DNA of 64,000 bases from an uncultured Acetatifactor sp. (GTDB lineage Bacteria; Bacillota; Clostridia; Lachnospirales; Lachnospiraceae): assembly GCA_947595925.1 (NCBI GenBank), contig CANQEV010000002.1:53189-117188 (forward strand), in the 5' to 3' direction. The notes under the pieces are model-generated. The model was not told where the DNA came from, searched no databases, and was given only the letters and a program-made list of their open reading frames with translations. Made by a program: the position numbers and the translations under genes. Shown here piece after piece: positions 40,946 through 49,941 of this stretch (positions are counted from its first letter, which is position 1; each line of letters opens with the position of its first letter).

Positions 40946-43900
40946 ATGGCGTTTGCACACTTACATGTTCATACGGAATATTCTCTCCTGGACGGTTCCA
41001 ACAAGATCAAGGAGTATGTGGCCAGAGTGAAGGAACTGGGGATGGACAGCGCCGCGATCACGGACCACGGCGTCATGTACGGTGTCATTGATTTTTACCG
41101 CGCGGCAAGGGAGGCGGGGATCAAACCCATCCTGGGGTGCGAGGTGTATGTGGCCCCGAACTCCCGGTTCGACAAGGAACCCGGGGGCGGCGAGGAGAGA
41201 TATCACCACCTGGTGCTGCTGGCGGAAAACAATCAGGGGTACGCGAACCTGGTGAAGATCGTCAGCAAGGGCTTTACGGAGGGATATTATTATAAGCCAA
41301 GGGTGGATTTTGAGATCCTGGAGAGATACCACGAGGGCATTATCGCGCTCTCGGCCTGTCTCGCCGGGGAGGTCCCCCGCTATATTCAGAAGGGCCTTTA
41401 CGACGAGGCGCGGAAGTGCGCGAAAAAATATGAGGCATGTTTTGGAAAGGGCAATTATTTCCTGGAGATGCAGGACCATGGGATTCCGGCGCAGAAGCTG
41501 GTGAACACGGAACTGCTCAAGATGAGCCGGGAACTGGACATTCCCCTGGTGGTGACAAACGACGTGCACTATACCTACGCGGACGACGTGGAGCCCCACG
41601 ATATCCTGCTCTGCCTTCAGACGGGAAAACTTTTAAAAGATGAGAACCGCATGCGCTATGAGGGCGGTCAGTACTATGTCAAGAGCGAGGAGGAGATGAA
41701 GGGGCTGTTCCCCTATGCCTGGGAGGCGGTGGAGAACACCCAGCGCATCGCCGACCGTTGTAACGTGGAGATCGAGTTCGGCGTGACGAAGCTGCCGAAA
41801 TACGAGGTGCCGGAGGGGTATGATTCCTGGAGTTACCTGAACAAGCTCTGCAATGACGGCCTGATCAGCCGCTACGGCAGGGATCTGCTGAACGTCTCGG
41901 ATTCCTGGTCGGCAGTGACGCTGCCGGAGGATCCGGACAGCTACCAGGCGCTTTTGACCCAGGTGAAGAGCCGGCCCGCCGGGGATACCGGGAGCACTCT
42001 GGGGGAGAGGCTGGAGTATGAGCTGGACACCATCCGGACCATGGGCTATGTGGACTATTTCCTGATCGTCTGGGATTTTATCAATTATGCGAAGGAAAAC
42101 GATATCCCCGTGGGGCCCGGAAGGGGTTCCGCGGCGGGAAGCATTGTCTCCTATTGCCTGAAGATCACGAATATCGATCCGATCCAGTATAATCTGCTGT
42201 TTGAGCGTTTCCTGAATCCGGAGCGCGTTTCCATGCCGGATATCGACATCGACTTCTGCTTCGAGAGACGGCAGGAGGTCATCGATTACGTAGGGCGCAA
42301 GTACGGGGCGGACAAGGTGGTGCAGATCGTCACCTTCGGAACGCTGGCGGCAAAGGGCGTGATCCGGGACGTGGGGCGCGTCATGGACCTGCCCTATACG
42401 TTTGTGGACAGCATCGCGAAGATGGTGCCGAATGAGTTGAACATCACCCTGGAAAAAGCCCTGGAAAAGAATCCGGAATTTCGAAAGCTCTACAATGAAG
42501 ATGAACAGGTGCATTACCTGATCGATATGTGCAAGCGTCTGGAGGGTCTTCCCAGGCATACTTCCATGCACGCTGCGGGAGTTGTGATCTGCCAGAAATC
42601 CGCGGATGAGTTCGTGCCCCTCTCCCGGGGAAGCGACGGTTCCATCACCACCCAGTTCACCATGACGACTCTGGAAGAGCTGGGGCTTCTGAAGATGGAT
42701 TTCCTGGGACTGCGCACGCTGACGGTGATCCATGACGCCGTACAGTTCATCGAAAAGAATCAGGGGAAACGCCTGGACATGGAGCGGCTGGATTACAATG
42801 ACCCGGCAGTTCTCGCCTCCATCGGCACGGGAAAGACGGAGGGGATCTTCCAGCTGGAGAGCGGCGGGATGAAAAGCTTCATGAAGGAGCTGCGCCCGAA
42901 GAGCCTGGAGGACGTCATCGCCGGGATCTCCCTGTACCGTCCGGGCCCCATGGACTTTATCCCGAAGTATATCAGCGGAAAGAATGACGAAAAGAATGTG
43001 ACGTATCTCTGTCCCCAGCTGGAACACATCCTTGCCCCCACGTACGGCTGCATCGTCTATCAGGAACAGGTGATGCAGATCGTGCGAGATCTGGGAGGTT
43101 ATACGCTGGGGCGGAGCGATCTGGTGCGCCGGGCCATGAGCAAGAAAAAACAGGCGGTCATGGAGAAGGAGCGGGAGAATTTTATCCATGGAAATCCGGA
43201 GGAAGGAGTTCCCGGCTGCGTGGCGAACGGGATCCCGGAGGAAATAGCCAGCCAGATCTACGACGAGATGATGGATTTCGCGAAATATGCCTTTAATAAA
43301 TCCCACGCGGCCTGTTACGCGGTGGTGGCCTATCAGACGGCATACCTGAAATATTATTATCCCGTGGAATTTATGGCGGCCCTGATGACCTCCGTCATCG
43401 ACAATTCCGGGAAGGTGTCGGAGTATATCCTGACCTGCCGGAGCATGGGGATCGAAATCCTTCCCCCGGACGTCAATCAGGGGGAGAGCGGATTCTCCGT
43501 AAAGGATGGACAAATCCGCTACGCGCTGACTGCCATCAAGGGGGTCGGCAGACCGGTGATCGACGCCCTGGCCCGGGAACGTCAGAGGGGAGGCGTTTTC
43601 GCAGGCCTGAAAGACTTCCTCACCCGGATGTCTGAGTACGGCATCAATAAAAAGGTGATCGAGAATATGATCAAGGCGGGCGCTCTGGACGGCCTGGGGG
43701 GGACCCGGAAGCAATTTATGACGGTGTATTCCCAGATCATGGAGCATCTGGTACACGACAAAAAGAACAATATGGCAGGGCAGATTTCCCTCTTTGATAT
43801 CGTTTCGGAGGAACAGCGGGAGGAATTTGACGTTCCTATGCCGGACGTGGGGGAGTACGAGAAGGAAATGCTCCTGAGCTTTGAGAAGGAGGTGCTGGGG

Positions 43901-44812
43901 GTCTATATCAGCGGCCATCCCCTGGAAGAATATCAGGAACTGTGGAGAAGGCATATCACAAATCTCTCTTCGGATTTCGTGCTGGACGAGGAGTCGGGTC
44001 AGGCAAAAGTGAACGATCAGGCCTATACGGTGATCGGCGGCATGATCACGGGAAAGAATGTGAAATACACCAAGAACGATAAGGTCATGGCGTTTCTGAC
44101 GATAGAGGATCTGGTGGGAAACGTTGAGGTCGTGGTCTTTCCGCAGAGCTATGAAGAGTACGGCAAGATTCTGCAGGAGGACGCCAAGATCTTTGTCCGG
44201 GGGAAGGTCTCCCTGAGGGAAGAAAAAAATGCAAGCCTGATCTGCGACGAAATCGTGACGTTCGACGAGGCGAAAGAAATGGCCGGAGGGATCTTTAAAA
44301 AGGAGCGCAGGAGATACCGCGGGGGATCTTTCCGCGGAAACTCTTATAGAAGCGAAAATTATGACGGTAATGTCGGTAATTTTGCTGAAAATGACAGTGG
44401 TTTCATGACGGGCGTCGGAAACTATGCAAACGGCTATGGAAGTTACGCTCAGCCGGAGATGGGAATGGGTTTGGATCTCGATAATTATGATGCTAATGTC
44501 AGAAATTCAGCCCGGAGAGACGGCGGATCCGGCGGGCAGAATCCCACGGCACACAATATGGTTCCGGACGGCGTGTGGATCCAGTTTGACAACAGCAACC
44601 AGTTTCTCATGAAGGAAAAAGGACTGCTGAACGTCATTGAGGAATCAAAAGGAGACGATAACGTTATAATATTTCTGAGGGACAGCAAGGCGTTCAAGAT
44701 GCTTCCTGCCACGCAGCGAGTGAACGCGGACGAGAAACTGAGGGAAAAGCTGTGCAGTCTCTTTGGCGCAGAAAATGTGAAATTCCGCAGGAAATCTATT
44801 GAAAACGGGTAA
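40946..44812 (+). CDS. dnaE: DNA polymerase III alpha subunit DnaE with unusual Gly/Asn/Tyr-rich linker
   Basis: Replicative polymerase of the DnaE type, 1288 aa. Domain order: N-terminal PHP domain (HLHVHTEYSLLDG, ITDHGVMYG), polymerase core with catalytic PDIDIDF (D432, D434) and GPGRGSAAGS, the fingers motif YQEQVMQIVRDLGGY, HhH region, OB fold (VTYTKNDKVMAFLTIED-like) and C-terminal tail. The start at 40946 follows CGGAGG and gives the expected MAFAHLHVH. Residues about 1118-1205 form a low-complexity Gly/Asn/Tyr/Arg-rich insert (RGGSFRGNSY, NYANGYGSYAQ) between the OB fold and the last domain. pfkA lies 64 bases downstream. Confidence 0.96.
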   Translation: MAFAHLHVHTEYSLLDGSNKIKEYVARVKELGMDSAAITDHGVMYGVIDFYRAAREAGIKPILGCEVYVAPNSRFDKEPGGGEERYHHLVLLAENNQGYANLVKIVSKGFTEGYYYKPRVDFEILERYHEGIIALSACLAGEVPRYIQKGLYDEARKCAKKYEACFGKGNYFLEMQDHGIPAQKLVNTELLKMSRELDIPLVVTNDVHYTYADDVEPHDILLCLQTGKLLKDENRMRYEGGQYYVKSEEEMKGLFPYAWEAVENTQRIADRCNVEIEFGVTKLPKYEVPEGYDSWSYLNKLCNDGLISRYGRDLLNVSDSWSAVTLPEDPDSYQALLTQVKSRPAGDTGSTLGERLEYELDTIRTMGYVDYFLIVWDFINYAKENDIPVGPGRGSAAGSIVSYCLKITNIDPIQYNLLFERFLNPERVSMPDIDIDFCFERRQEVIDYVGRKYGADKVVQIVTFGTLAAKGVIRDVGRVMDLPYTFVDSIAKMVPNELNITLEKALEKNPEFRKLYNEDEQVHYLIDMCKRLEGLPRHTSMHAAGVVICQKSADEFVPLSRGSDGSITTQFTMTTLEELGLLKMDFLGLRTLTVIHDAVQFIEKNQGKRLDMERLDYNDPAVLASIGTGKTEGIFQLESGGMKSFMKELRPKSLEDVIAGISLYRPGPMDFIPKYISGKNDEKNVTYLCPQLEHILAPTYGCIVYQEQVMQIVRDLGGYTLGRSDLVRRAMSKKKQAVMEKERENFIHGNPEEGVPGCVANGIPEEIASQIYDEMMDFAKYAFNKSHAACYAVVAYQTAYLKYYYPVEFMAALMTSVIDNSGKVSEYILTCRSMGIEILPPDVNQGESGFSVKDGQIRYALTAIKGVGRPVIDALARERQRGGVFAGLKDFLTRMSEYGINKKVIENMIKAGALDGLGGTRKQFMTVYSQIMEHLVHDKKNNMAGQISLFDIVSEEQREEFDVPMPDVGEYEKEMLLSFEKEVLGVYISGHPLEEYQELWRRHITNLSSDFVLDEESGQAKVNDQAYTVIGGMITGKNVKYTKNDKVMAFLTIEDLVGNVEVVVFPQSYEEYGKILQEDAKIFVRGKVSLREEKNASLICDEIVTFDEAKEMAGGIFKKERRRYRGGSFRGNSYRSENYDGNVGNFAENDSGFMTGVGNYANGYGSYAQPEMGMGLDLDNYDANVRNSARRDGGSGGQNPTAHNMVPDGVWIQFDNSNQFLMKEKGLLNVIEESKGDDNVIIFLRDSKAFKMLPATQRVNADEKLREKLCSLFGAENVKFRRKSIENG

Positions 44813-44876
44813 AAAATAGATTAGAATAAGGAATTGAAATAAGCATGGACTTGCATGGAAGTTAGGAGGGAACATC

Positions 44877-45869
44877 ATGGCAAAGGAGCTCAGAACAATC
44901 GGCGTTTTGACCAGCGGCGGCGACGCGCCGGGAATGAACGCGGCTATCCGGGCAGTCGTGCGTACCGCGATAGCAAGAGGAATCAAAGTCAAGGGAATCA
45001 AGAAAGGCTATCAGGGCCTTTTGAATGAAGAGATCGTAGATCTGGAAGCAAAGGATGTTTCCGATATCATTCAGAGAGGCGGAACGATCCTTGGCACGGC
45101 CAGATGTCTGGAGTTCAAGACGGTGGAGGGACAGGCCAGAGGAGCGGAGATCTGCAGAAAGAACGGAATCGACGGAATCGTGGTGATCGGCGGCGACGGC
45201 TCTTATCGCGGAGCGCAGGCGCTCTCCAGACAGGGAATCAACACGATCGGTCTTCCCGGCACCATCGACCTTGACATTGCGTGTACGGAGTACACCATCG
45301 GATTCGACACCGCGGTGAATACCGCCATGCAGGCAATCGACAAGGTAAAGGATACCTCGTCCTCCCACGAGAGATGCAGTATCATAGAGGTGATGGGGCG
45401 GAACGCGGGCTATATCGCCCTTTGGTGCGGCATTGCCAACGGCGCGGAGGATATCCTGCTTCCCGAAAAATATGACTACAATGAGCAGGAACTGATCAAC
45501 AATATTATCCGGAGCAGAAGACTGGGCAAGACGCACCACATCATTATCAACGCCGAGGGAATCGGACATTCCGTTTCCATGGCAAGGCGCATTGAGGCTG
45601 CTACGGGCATTGAGACAAGGGCTACGATCCTCGGGTACATGCAGAGAGGCGGCAGACCCAGCGCGAAGGATCGTTACTATGCTTCCATCATGGGCGCAAA
45701 CGCGGTGGATCTGCTGCGGAACGGCAAGACAAACCGTGTGGTAGGTTACAAGAACGGCCAGTTCGTGGATTTTGATATCGAGGAAGCGCTGAAGATGGAA
45801 AAGACCATCAATGAGCGGGAGTTTGAGATCTCCAAGCTGCTCTCCGTCATGGACGAAAAAGAGAAATAA
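44877..45869 (+). CDS. pfkA: 6-phosphofructokinase
   Basis: A glycolytic enzyme of 330 aa. The P-loop-like LTSGGDAPGMN and the phosphate donor motif GGDGS (105-109) indicate the ATP form, since pyrophosphate-dependent enzymes usually have GGDDS. The catalytic motif is TIDLDI rather than the usual TIDNDI: D131 and D133 are kept, the middle Asn is Leu, and the next residues (ACTEYT) also differ from the common PGTDFT. The IEVMGRNAGYIAL segment is typical. AGGAGG precedes the ATG. The dnaE-pfkA order is common in Lachnospiraceae. Confidence 0.94.
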   Translation: MAKELRTIGVLTSGGDAPGMNAAIRAVVRTAIARGIKVKGIKKGYQGLLNEEIVDLEAKDVSDIIQRGGTILGTARCLEFKTVEGQARGAEICRKNGIDGIVVIGGDGSYRGAQALSRQGINTIGLPGTIDLDIACTEYTIGFDTAVNTAMQAIDKVKDTSSSHERCSIIEVMGRNAGYIALWCGIANGAEDILLPEKYDYNEQELINNIIRSRRLGKTHHIIINAEGIGHSVSMARRIEAATGIETRATILGYMQRGGRPSAKDRYYASIMGANAVDLLRNGKTNRVVGYKNGQFVDFDIEEALKMEKTINEREFEISKLLSVMDEKEK

Positions 45870-45886
45870 GAGAACTGCAGGCCGGC

Positions 45887-45915
45887 GGTCATACTCGAAG
45901 GGGTATGGCCGTTTT
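45887..45915 (+). terminator. Weak terminator-like hairpin after pfkA
   Basis: A 9-base-pair stem (45887-45895 with 45903-45911, one G-T pair) followed by ttttct. Partial read-through to the methylase gene is likely. Confidence 0.5.
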
Positions 45916-45952
45916 CTGCTGAAAAGGAAAAAATCAGGAAGGAGGGGGACGC

Positions 45953-46738
45953 GTGATCACCAGTACGGCAAACCCACGGGTGAAGCAGGTCGTTCAGTGG
46001 CGGACTAAGGCCGGAGAGCGCAGGAAAGATGGAGTTTTTCTGGCGGAGGGCTTTAAGATGTTTGCGGAGGCACCCCTGGAGTGGGTGAAGGAGATCTACC
46101 TGTCCGCGCGGGCGGAGAGCCGCGTGGACGACCCTTATATTAGGAAGAAACTGGAGCAGATCGGGTATGAAACGGTGTCCGATGAAGTCATGGACAAGAT
46201 GGCGGACACCCAGACCCCCCAGGGAATCATGACGGTACTGCGCCGGCCGGAGCATCATCTGGAAGAGATCTTGAAGGGGCCGTCAGGACTGTATCTGGTT
46301 CTGGAAGATTTGCAGGATCCCGGCAATCTGGGAACGATTCTGCGGACCGCGGAGGGCGCGGGCGTGACCGGCGTGATTTTGAGCAGGGGGACGGCGGATC
46401 TGTATAACCCCAAGACCGTCCGGGCCACCATGGGTTCGATCTACAGGGTGCCCTTTCTGTACGCGGAGGATCTGATTGAGGTCCTGGGAAAGATGAAATC
46501 CGCGGGCATAACAATTTATGCGGCCCATCTGGAGGGAAAAAGGGATTACACGGCCTGTTCCTTTACCGGTCCCACCGCCTTTCTGATCGGAAACGAGGGG
46601 AACGGCTTGTCTGAGGAATGTGCCCGGGAGGCGGACCACTATCTCCGGATCCCGATGGAGGGAAAGCTGGAATCCCTGAACGCGGCCGTAGCCGCCGCCC
46701 TGCTGGTCTATGAGGCGAAAAGACAGAGAAACCTGTAG
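45953..46738 (+). CDS. SpoU/TrmH-family RNA methyltransferase
   Basis: A 261-aa SAM-dependent 2'-O-ribose methyltransferase of the knotted SPOUT fold, acting on rRNA or tRNA. The N-terminal substrate-binding domain (KDGVFLAEGFKMF) is followed by motif 1 DPGNLGTILRTAEGAG, motif 2 FLIGNEGNGLS and motif 3 IPMEGKLESLNAAVAAALL. The start is GTG at 45953 with a strong GGAAGGAGGGGG site. The exact target nucleotide cannot be deduced; 23S rRNA is the usual guess for this subgroup. Confidence 0.93.
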   Translation: MITSTANPRVKQVVQWRTKAGERRKDGVFLAEGFKMFAEAPLEWVKEIYLSARAESRVDDPYIRKKLEQIGYETVSDEVMDKMADTQTPQGIMTVLRRPEHHLEEILKGPSGLYLVLEDLQDPGNLGTILRTAEGAGVTGVILSRGTADLYNPKTVRATMGSIYRVPFLYAEDLIEVLGKMKSAGITIYAAHLEGKRDYTACSFTGPTAFLIGNEGNGLSEECAREADHYLRIPMEGKLESLNAAVAAALLVYEAKRQRNL

Positions 46739-46761
46739 GATACGGTACATGCGGAGTAGGG

Positions 46762-47001
46762 AAAGAACAAGCAGGACGGTTTGGAAGAACAAGCAGGGAA
46801 GGCCGGAAAAATAGGCGGGCGGGCCGTAAAACAGGCCGGACAGACTGGAAGAACGAGCCGGACAGTTCGGAAGAACAGACGGGCGGGCCGTAAAACAGGC
46901 CGAGCAGACTGAAAGAACAGGCCGGACAGTCTGGAAGAACAGGCCGGGCAGACCAGAAGAACAAGCGGACAGACTGGAAGAACAGGCCGGGCAGTCAGAA
47001 C
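46762..47001 (+). repeat. ~22-base tandem array upstream of proC
   Basis: About eleven units of the form gaagaacaggccggacagactg. Anchor cytosines fall at 46768, 46790, 46812 (as T), 46832, 46854, 46876, 46896, 46918, 46940, 46962 and 46983, so the period is 22 with two units of 20 and one of 21. A longer super-unit containing gggcgggccgtaaaacaggc recurs at 46816 and 46880. No coding role is apparent. Confidence 0.85.
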
Positions 47002-47058
47002 GAAAAGAACACGGAATTTGTGTAAAACAACGGACAATATGAAAAATGGAGGCATGTC

Positions 47059-47862
47059 ATGGATAAAAAGATCGGGTTTATTGGACTGGGAAATATGGCG
47101 ACGGCCATCATCAGCGGATTGCTGGCGAAGGAGATGGTGAAAGCGGAAAATATAGTTGGATATGACAAGTTTCAGCAGGCGTCTGAAAAAGTCAAATCAA
47201 AATATAACATAACAGTTGCTATGAATGAACAGGAAACCGCGTCTTCGGCGGATATCCTGTTCCTGGCTGTAAAACCCAATGTCCTGCCGGAGGTGCTGCC
47301 CCTGATCAGCGGCCATATCCGCAGGGAAACGCTGGTAATCAGCATTGCGGCGGGAAAGTCCCTGGACTTTCTGGAGGAACATCTCGGACGGAAAGACTGT
47401 AAGATCCTGCGCTGTATGCCGAACGTAGCCGCGCTGGTCCAGGAGGCCTGCACCGGCGTGTGTGCCAATGGGAACGTAGGGGAGAATGAAAAAAAGGAGG
47501 CTATGAAGGTCCTGGAGTCCTTCGGAAGGGCCGTCGAGGTGCCGGAGAAGCTCATGGACGTCGTAGTTGGCGTCAGCGGAAGTTCGCCGGCGTACGTTTT
47601 CTTATTTATAGAAGCGATGGCGGACGCGGCGGTAGCGGCGGGTATGCCCAGGGCTCAGGCCTATGAATTTTCCGCCCAGGCGGTTCTTGGAAGCGCGAAA
47701 CTTTTATTGGAGACGGGAAAACACCCCGGCGAGCTGAAGGACATGGTCTGTTCCCCGGGCGGCACTACGATTCAGGCGGTGAAAGTGCTGGAAGAATTGG
47801 GATTCCGGGGGGCCGTCATGGACGCTGTGGAAGCATGTATTGACAAATCCAGAAATATCTGA
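47059..47862 (+). CDS. proC: Pyrroline-5-carboxylate reductase
   Basis: Last step of proline synthesis: NAD(P)H reduction of pyrroline-5-carboxylate. The N-terminal Rossmann motif is GFIGLGNMATAII; the substrate and dimer region has the signature SGSSPAYVFLFIEAMADAAV and MVCSPGGTTIQAV. Length 267 aa is normal. GGAGG precedes the ATG. The gene is isolated between two different tandem-repeat arrays, and the downstream array begins inside its stop codon. Confidence 0.96.
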   Translation: MDKKIGFIGLGNMATAIISGLLAKEMVKAENIVGYDKFQQASEKVKSKYNITVAMNEQETASSADILFLAVKPNVLPEVLPLISGHIRRETLVISIAAGKSLDFLEEHLGRKDCKILRCMPNVAALVQEACTGVCANGNVGENEKKEAMKVLESFGRAVEVPEKLMDVVVGVSGSSPAYVFLFIEAMADAAVAAGMPRAQAYEFSAQAVLGSAKLLLETGKHPGELKDMVCSPGGTTIQAVKVLEELGFRGAVMDAVEACIDKSRNI

Positions 47863-48066
47863 CCAGTCAAAGCCTGGATGGTCGAAGCCTGACCAGCCAA
47901 AACCTAAACGGCCAAAACCTAAACGGCCAAAACCTAAATAGCCAAAGCCTGACCAGCTAAAGCCTGACCAACCAAAACCTAAACAGCCAAAGCCTGACCA
48001 GTCAAAACCCAAACAGCCAAAACCTAAATAGTCAAAGCCTGACCAGCCAAAGCCGGAACAGCCGGG
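47861..48066 (+). repeat. Regular 15-base tandem array directly after proC
   Basis: Thirteen units of exactly 15 bases (47861-48055) plus a partial one. Each is of the form (gaccag or aaacgg)ccaaaacct. The first unit starts at the second base of the proC stop codon. Two unit types alternate in runs, showing repeated slippage or unequal exchange. The minus strand reads as Gly-Phe-rich five-residue repeats, but with no start signal. Confidence 0.92.
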
Positions 48067-48189
48067 CGGCAAAAAACTATACAATATCTGATGCTGTCGA
48101 GGCAGCATGGGCTGGAATCCACAATGGATGGAAGGCGTTCAGCAGCTGGTTTTAATCACCCAACTGACAAGTCCAAGGAGATAGTGCGA

Positions 48190-48606
48190 ATGGTGAAAAT
48201 TATCCAGACGTTATTTATAGGTATTATTTTGCTTATAATCGTTTTTAAGATGAGGGCGGATAGCAAAAAAACGGTCGACTATAAGCAAACCCATGCAACC
48301 ATTGACCGAGTCATTTATTCTGATACAGGAAACGTGAAATATTATGTTTCTTTTCAAGAGAATGGCGACAAAATTACTGCCCAGACTGACCACTACTCAT
48401 CGGAAACCAAAAGCTTGAATCCAGGTGATGAAGTCAAGATAGGGTACTATTTCACAAAAAATAATACGCCGTGGGCAGTGATATTGGATGATCGGGTAAT
48501 CCCGGTTTCCAGTTCGATTTCAGGCTTCTGTAATTTCCTGGCGATTGTAGGGATTCTATTTGTCATTATTGCATTAGCTATGTTCGTGAGGATGATTGTT
48601 TTATAA
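48190..48606 (+). CDS. Small two-helix membrane protein, DUF3592-like
   Basis: A 138-aa protein: membrane helix at about 3-19 (IIQTLFIGIILLIIVF), an exposed beta-type domain with the pattern YYVSFQENGDKITAQ ... GDEVKIGYYFTKNNTPWAV, and a second helix at about 115-137. This helix-domain-helix plan and the closing pattern 'V.IGYY..NN' resemble DUF3592 proteins, whose function is not known. The start at 48190 follows AAGGAG at about 48175. It is AT-rich compared with proC and the SleB gene, suggesting acquisition. Confidence 0.6.
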   Translation: MVKIIQTLFIGIILLIIVFKMRADSKKTVDYKQTHATIDRVIYSDTGNVKYYVSFQENGDKITAQTDHYSSETKSLNPGDEVKIGYYFTKNNTPWAVILDDRVIPVSSSISGFCNFLAIVGILFVIIALAMFVRMIVL

Positions 48607-48657
48607 AAAAGTCTGCACATGTCTCTCAACAGGACGGTAAAAAATAAAACCCATGAC

Positions 48658-48686
48658 TTGACAAAAGGAAAGTTTTCTGCTATTAT
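48658..48686 (+). promoter_or_regulatory. Promoter for the SH3/SleB gene
   Basis: TTGACA at 48658-48663 and TATTAT at 48681-48686 with a 17-base spacer. The ~95-base leader contains short repeated gtaacaa/gtcacaa words. Confidence 0.75.
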
Positions 48687-48788
48687 GCCTTTTACACAAG
48701 CGATTGTAACAAAATCGTAACAATTCGTCACAATAATGTCGCAAATAGGCGCTGTGACGAAATAAATGTGTAAAGGATTGAAACAAAA

Positions 48789-49868
48789 ATGAAAACAAAC
48801 AAGAAACTGTATGTGGGGATTGTGGGTTTCACATGTTCGATGGCCTTGTTTTTCGGTGTGAATGGAACCGTTCAGGCGGCGGACAGCAGTTCCACAGATT
48901 ATCTCAACAGCGGCGTGGGAATGATACTGGATCCCAGTTGCATGGATACGGCGGAGAAACTCAGCGAGACGGCGCAGAAATTGAATGTATCGCTGGATTC
49001 CCGGGAGGAAGAAAAGGAATCCACCCTGGTCATGGTGAACGTACAGCAGATGTTGAACGTCCGCAGCGATGCCACGACGGAGTCCGGCGTGCTGGGATAT
49101 CTCTACAAGGACTGCGGCGGAGAGATTCTGGAGCGCAGGGACGGATGGACGAAGCTTCGCTCCGGCAACCTGATCGGCTGGGCCAGCGACGAATATCTGC
49201 TCTTTGATGAAGAGGCGGAAACCCTGGCGGACGACGCCGGAAAGCTGGTTGCCTCTGTGAACGTGGAGACGCTCCGGGTCCGCGGAGAGGCAAGGGAAGA
49301 CGCGGAAGTTTTGGGACTGCTTCCCAAAGGGGAGCTGCTGGAGGTTGTAGACAAAGAAGACGATCTATGGGTCAAGGTGGACTATGAGGGGCAGGACGGT
49401 TACGTCCTAGCCGAGTATGTGACTCTGGACTTCCAGATTGACGCCGGAGAGACCATAGAAGAGGTCAAGGCCCGCGAGGAGGCCGAGAGGGAAGCGAAGC
49501 GCCATGTGAACTACGGCGCGTACACGACGGACGCGGATACGACGCTCCTGCTGGCAGCCCTGATCCAGTGTGAGGCAGGTGGAGAACCTTATGAGGGCCA
49601 GTTGGCGGTGGGAGCCGTGGTTATGAACCGCGTGAGAAGCGCCGCTTATCCGGACAGCATCCACGGAGTGATATACGCTTCCGGACAGTTTACGCCGGCT
49701 CTGAACGGCAAGGTGAACAAGGTTTATGAGTCCGGTAAAATTTATGAGAGCTGTGTCAGGGCGGCAGAGGAAGCTCTTTCGGGAGTATCGAACGTGGGAG
49801 ATATGACCCACTTCCGCCGGAATAACGGAAGAGAAGGACTTGTCATTGGACATCATGTATTCTACTAA
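48789..49868 (+). CDS. Secreted SH3b-SH3b-SleB-type cell wall hydrolase
   Basis: A 359-aa exported protein: signal peptide 1-30 (cleavage near VQAA), two SH3b domains (MLNVRSDAT near 82 and TLRVRGEAR near 160), a Glu/Ala-rich helical linker and a C-terminal Hydrolase_2/SleB domain with IQCEAGGEPYEGQLAVGAVVMNR (its Glu is the presumed catalytic acid) and GQFTPALNGK. SleB enzymes are spore-cortex lytic transglycosylases, but the family also includes vegetative wall hydrolases; which applies is unclear. The same SH3-SH3 layout with a different catalytic domain occurs at 5598. Confidence 0.9.
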   Translation: MKTNKKLYVGIVGFTCSMALFFGVNGTVQAADSSSTDYLNSGVGMILDPSCMDTAEKLSETAQKLNVSLDSREEEKESTLVMVNVQQMLNVRSDATTESGVLGYLYKDCGGEILERRDGWTKLRSGNLIGWASDEYLLFDEEAETLADDAGKLVASVNVETLRVRGEAREDAEVLGLLPKGELLEVVDKEDDLWVKVDYEGQDGYVLAEYVTLDFQIDAGETIEEVKAREEAEREAKRHVNYGAYTTDADTTLLLAALIQCEAGGEPYEGQLAVGAVVMNRVRSAAYPDSIHGVIYASGQFTPALNGKVNKVYESGKIYESCVRAAEEALSGVSNVGDMTHFRRNNGREGLVIGHHVFY

Positions 49869-49941
49869 AATCGTATTAAAATAGCATGAAAGAGAGAAGA
49901 GGGCAGAGAGGGATTCCTGCCCTTTTTCTATTTGCGCCGGC

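Noticed and set aside
41633..43954. A 773-codon open frame on the minus strand
   Set aside because: It lies wholly inside dnaE in antisense. GC-rich third positions give long stop-free antisense frames; it has no ribosome-binding site or family motif.
47861..48066. A pentapeptide-repeat protein on the minus strand
   Set aside because: The five-residue period follows from the 15-base array; residues do not match the A(D/N)LxX pattern and there is no start signal.
48067..48156. A protein-like stretch (DAVEAAWAGIHNGW...) after the 15-base array
   Set aside because: It reads like a gene end and resembles part of the proC C-terminus only weakly; the frame has no start and cannot be supported.
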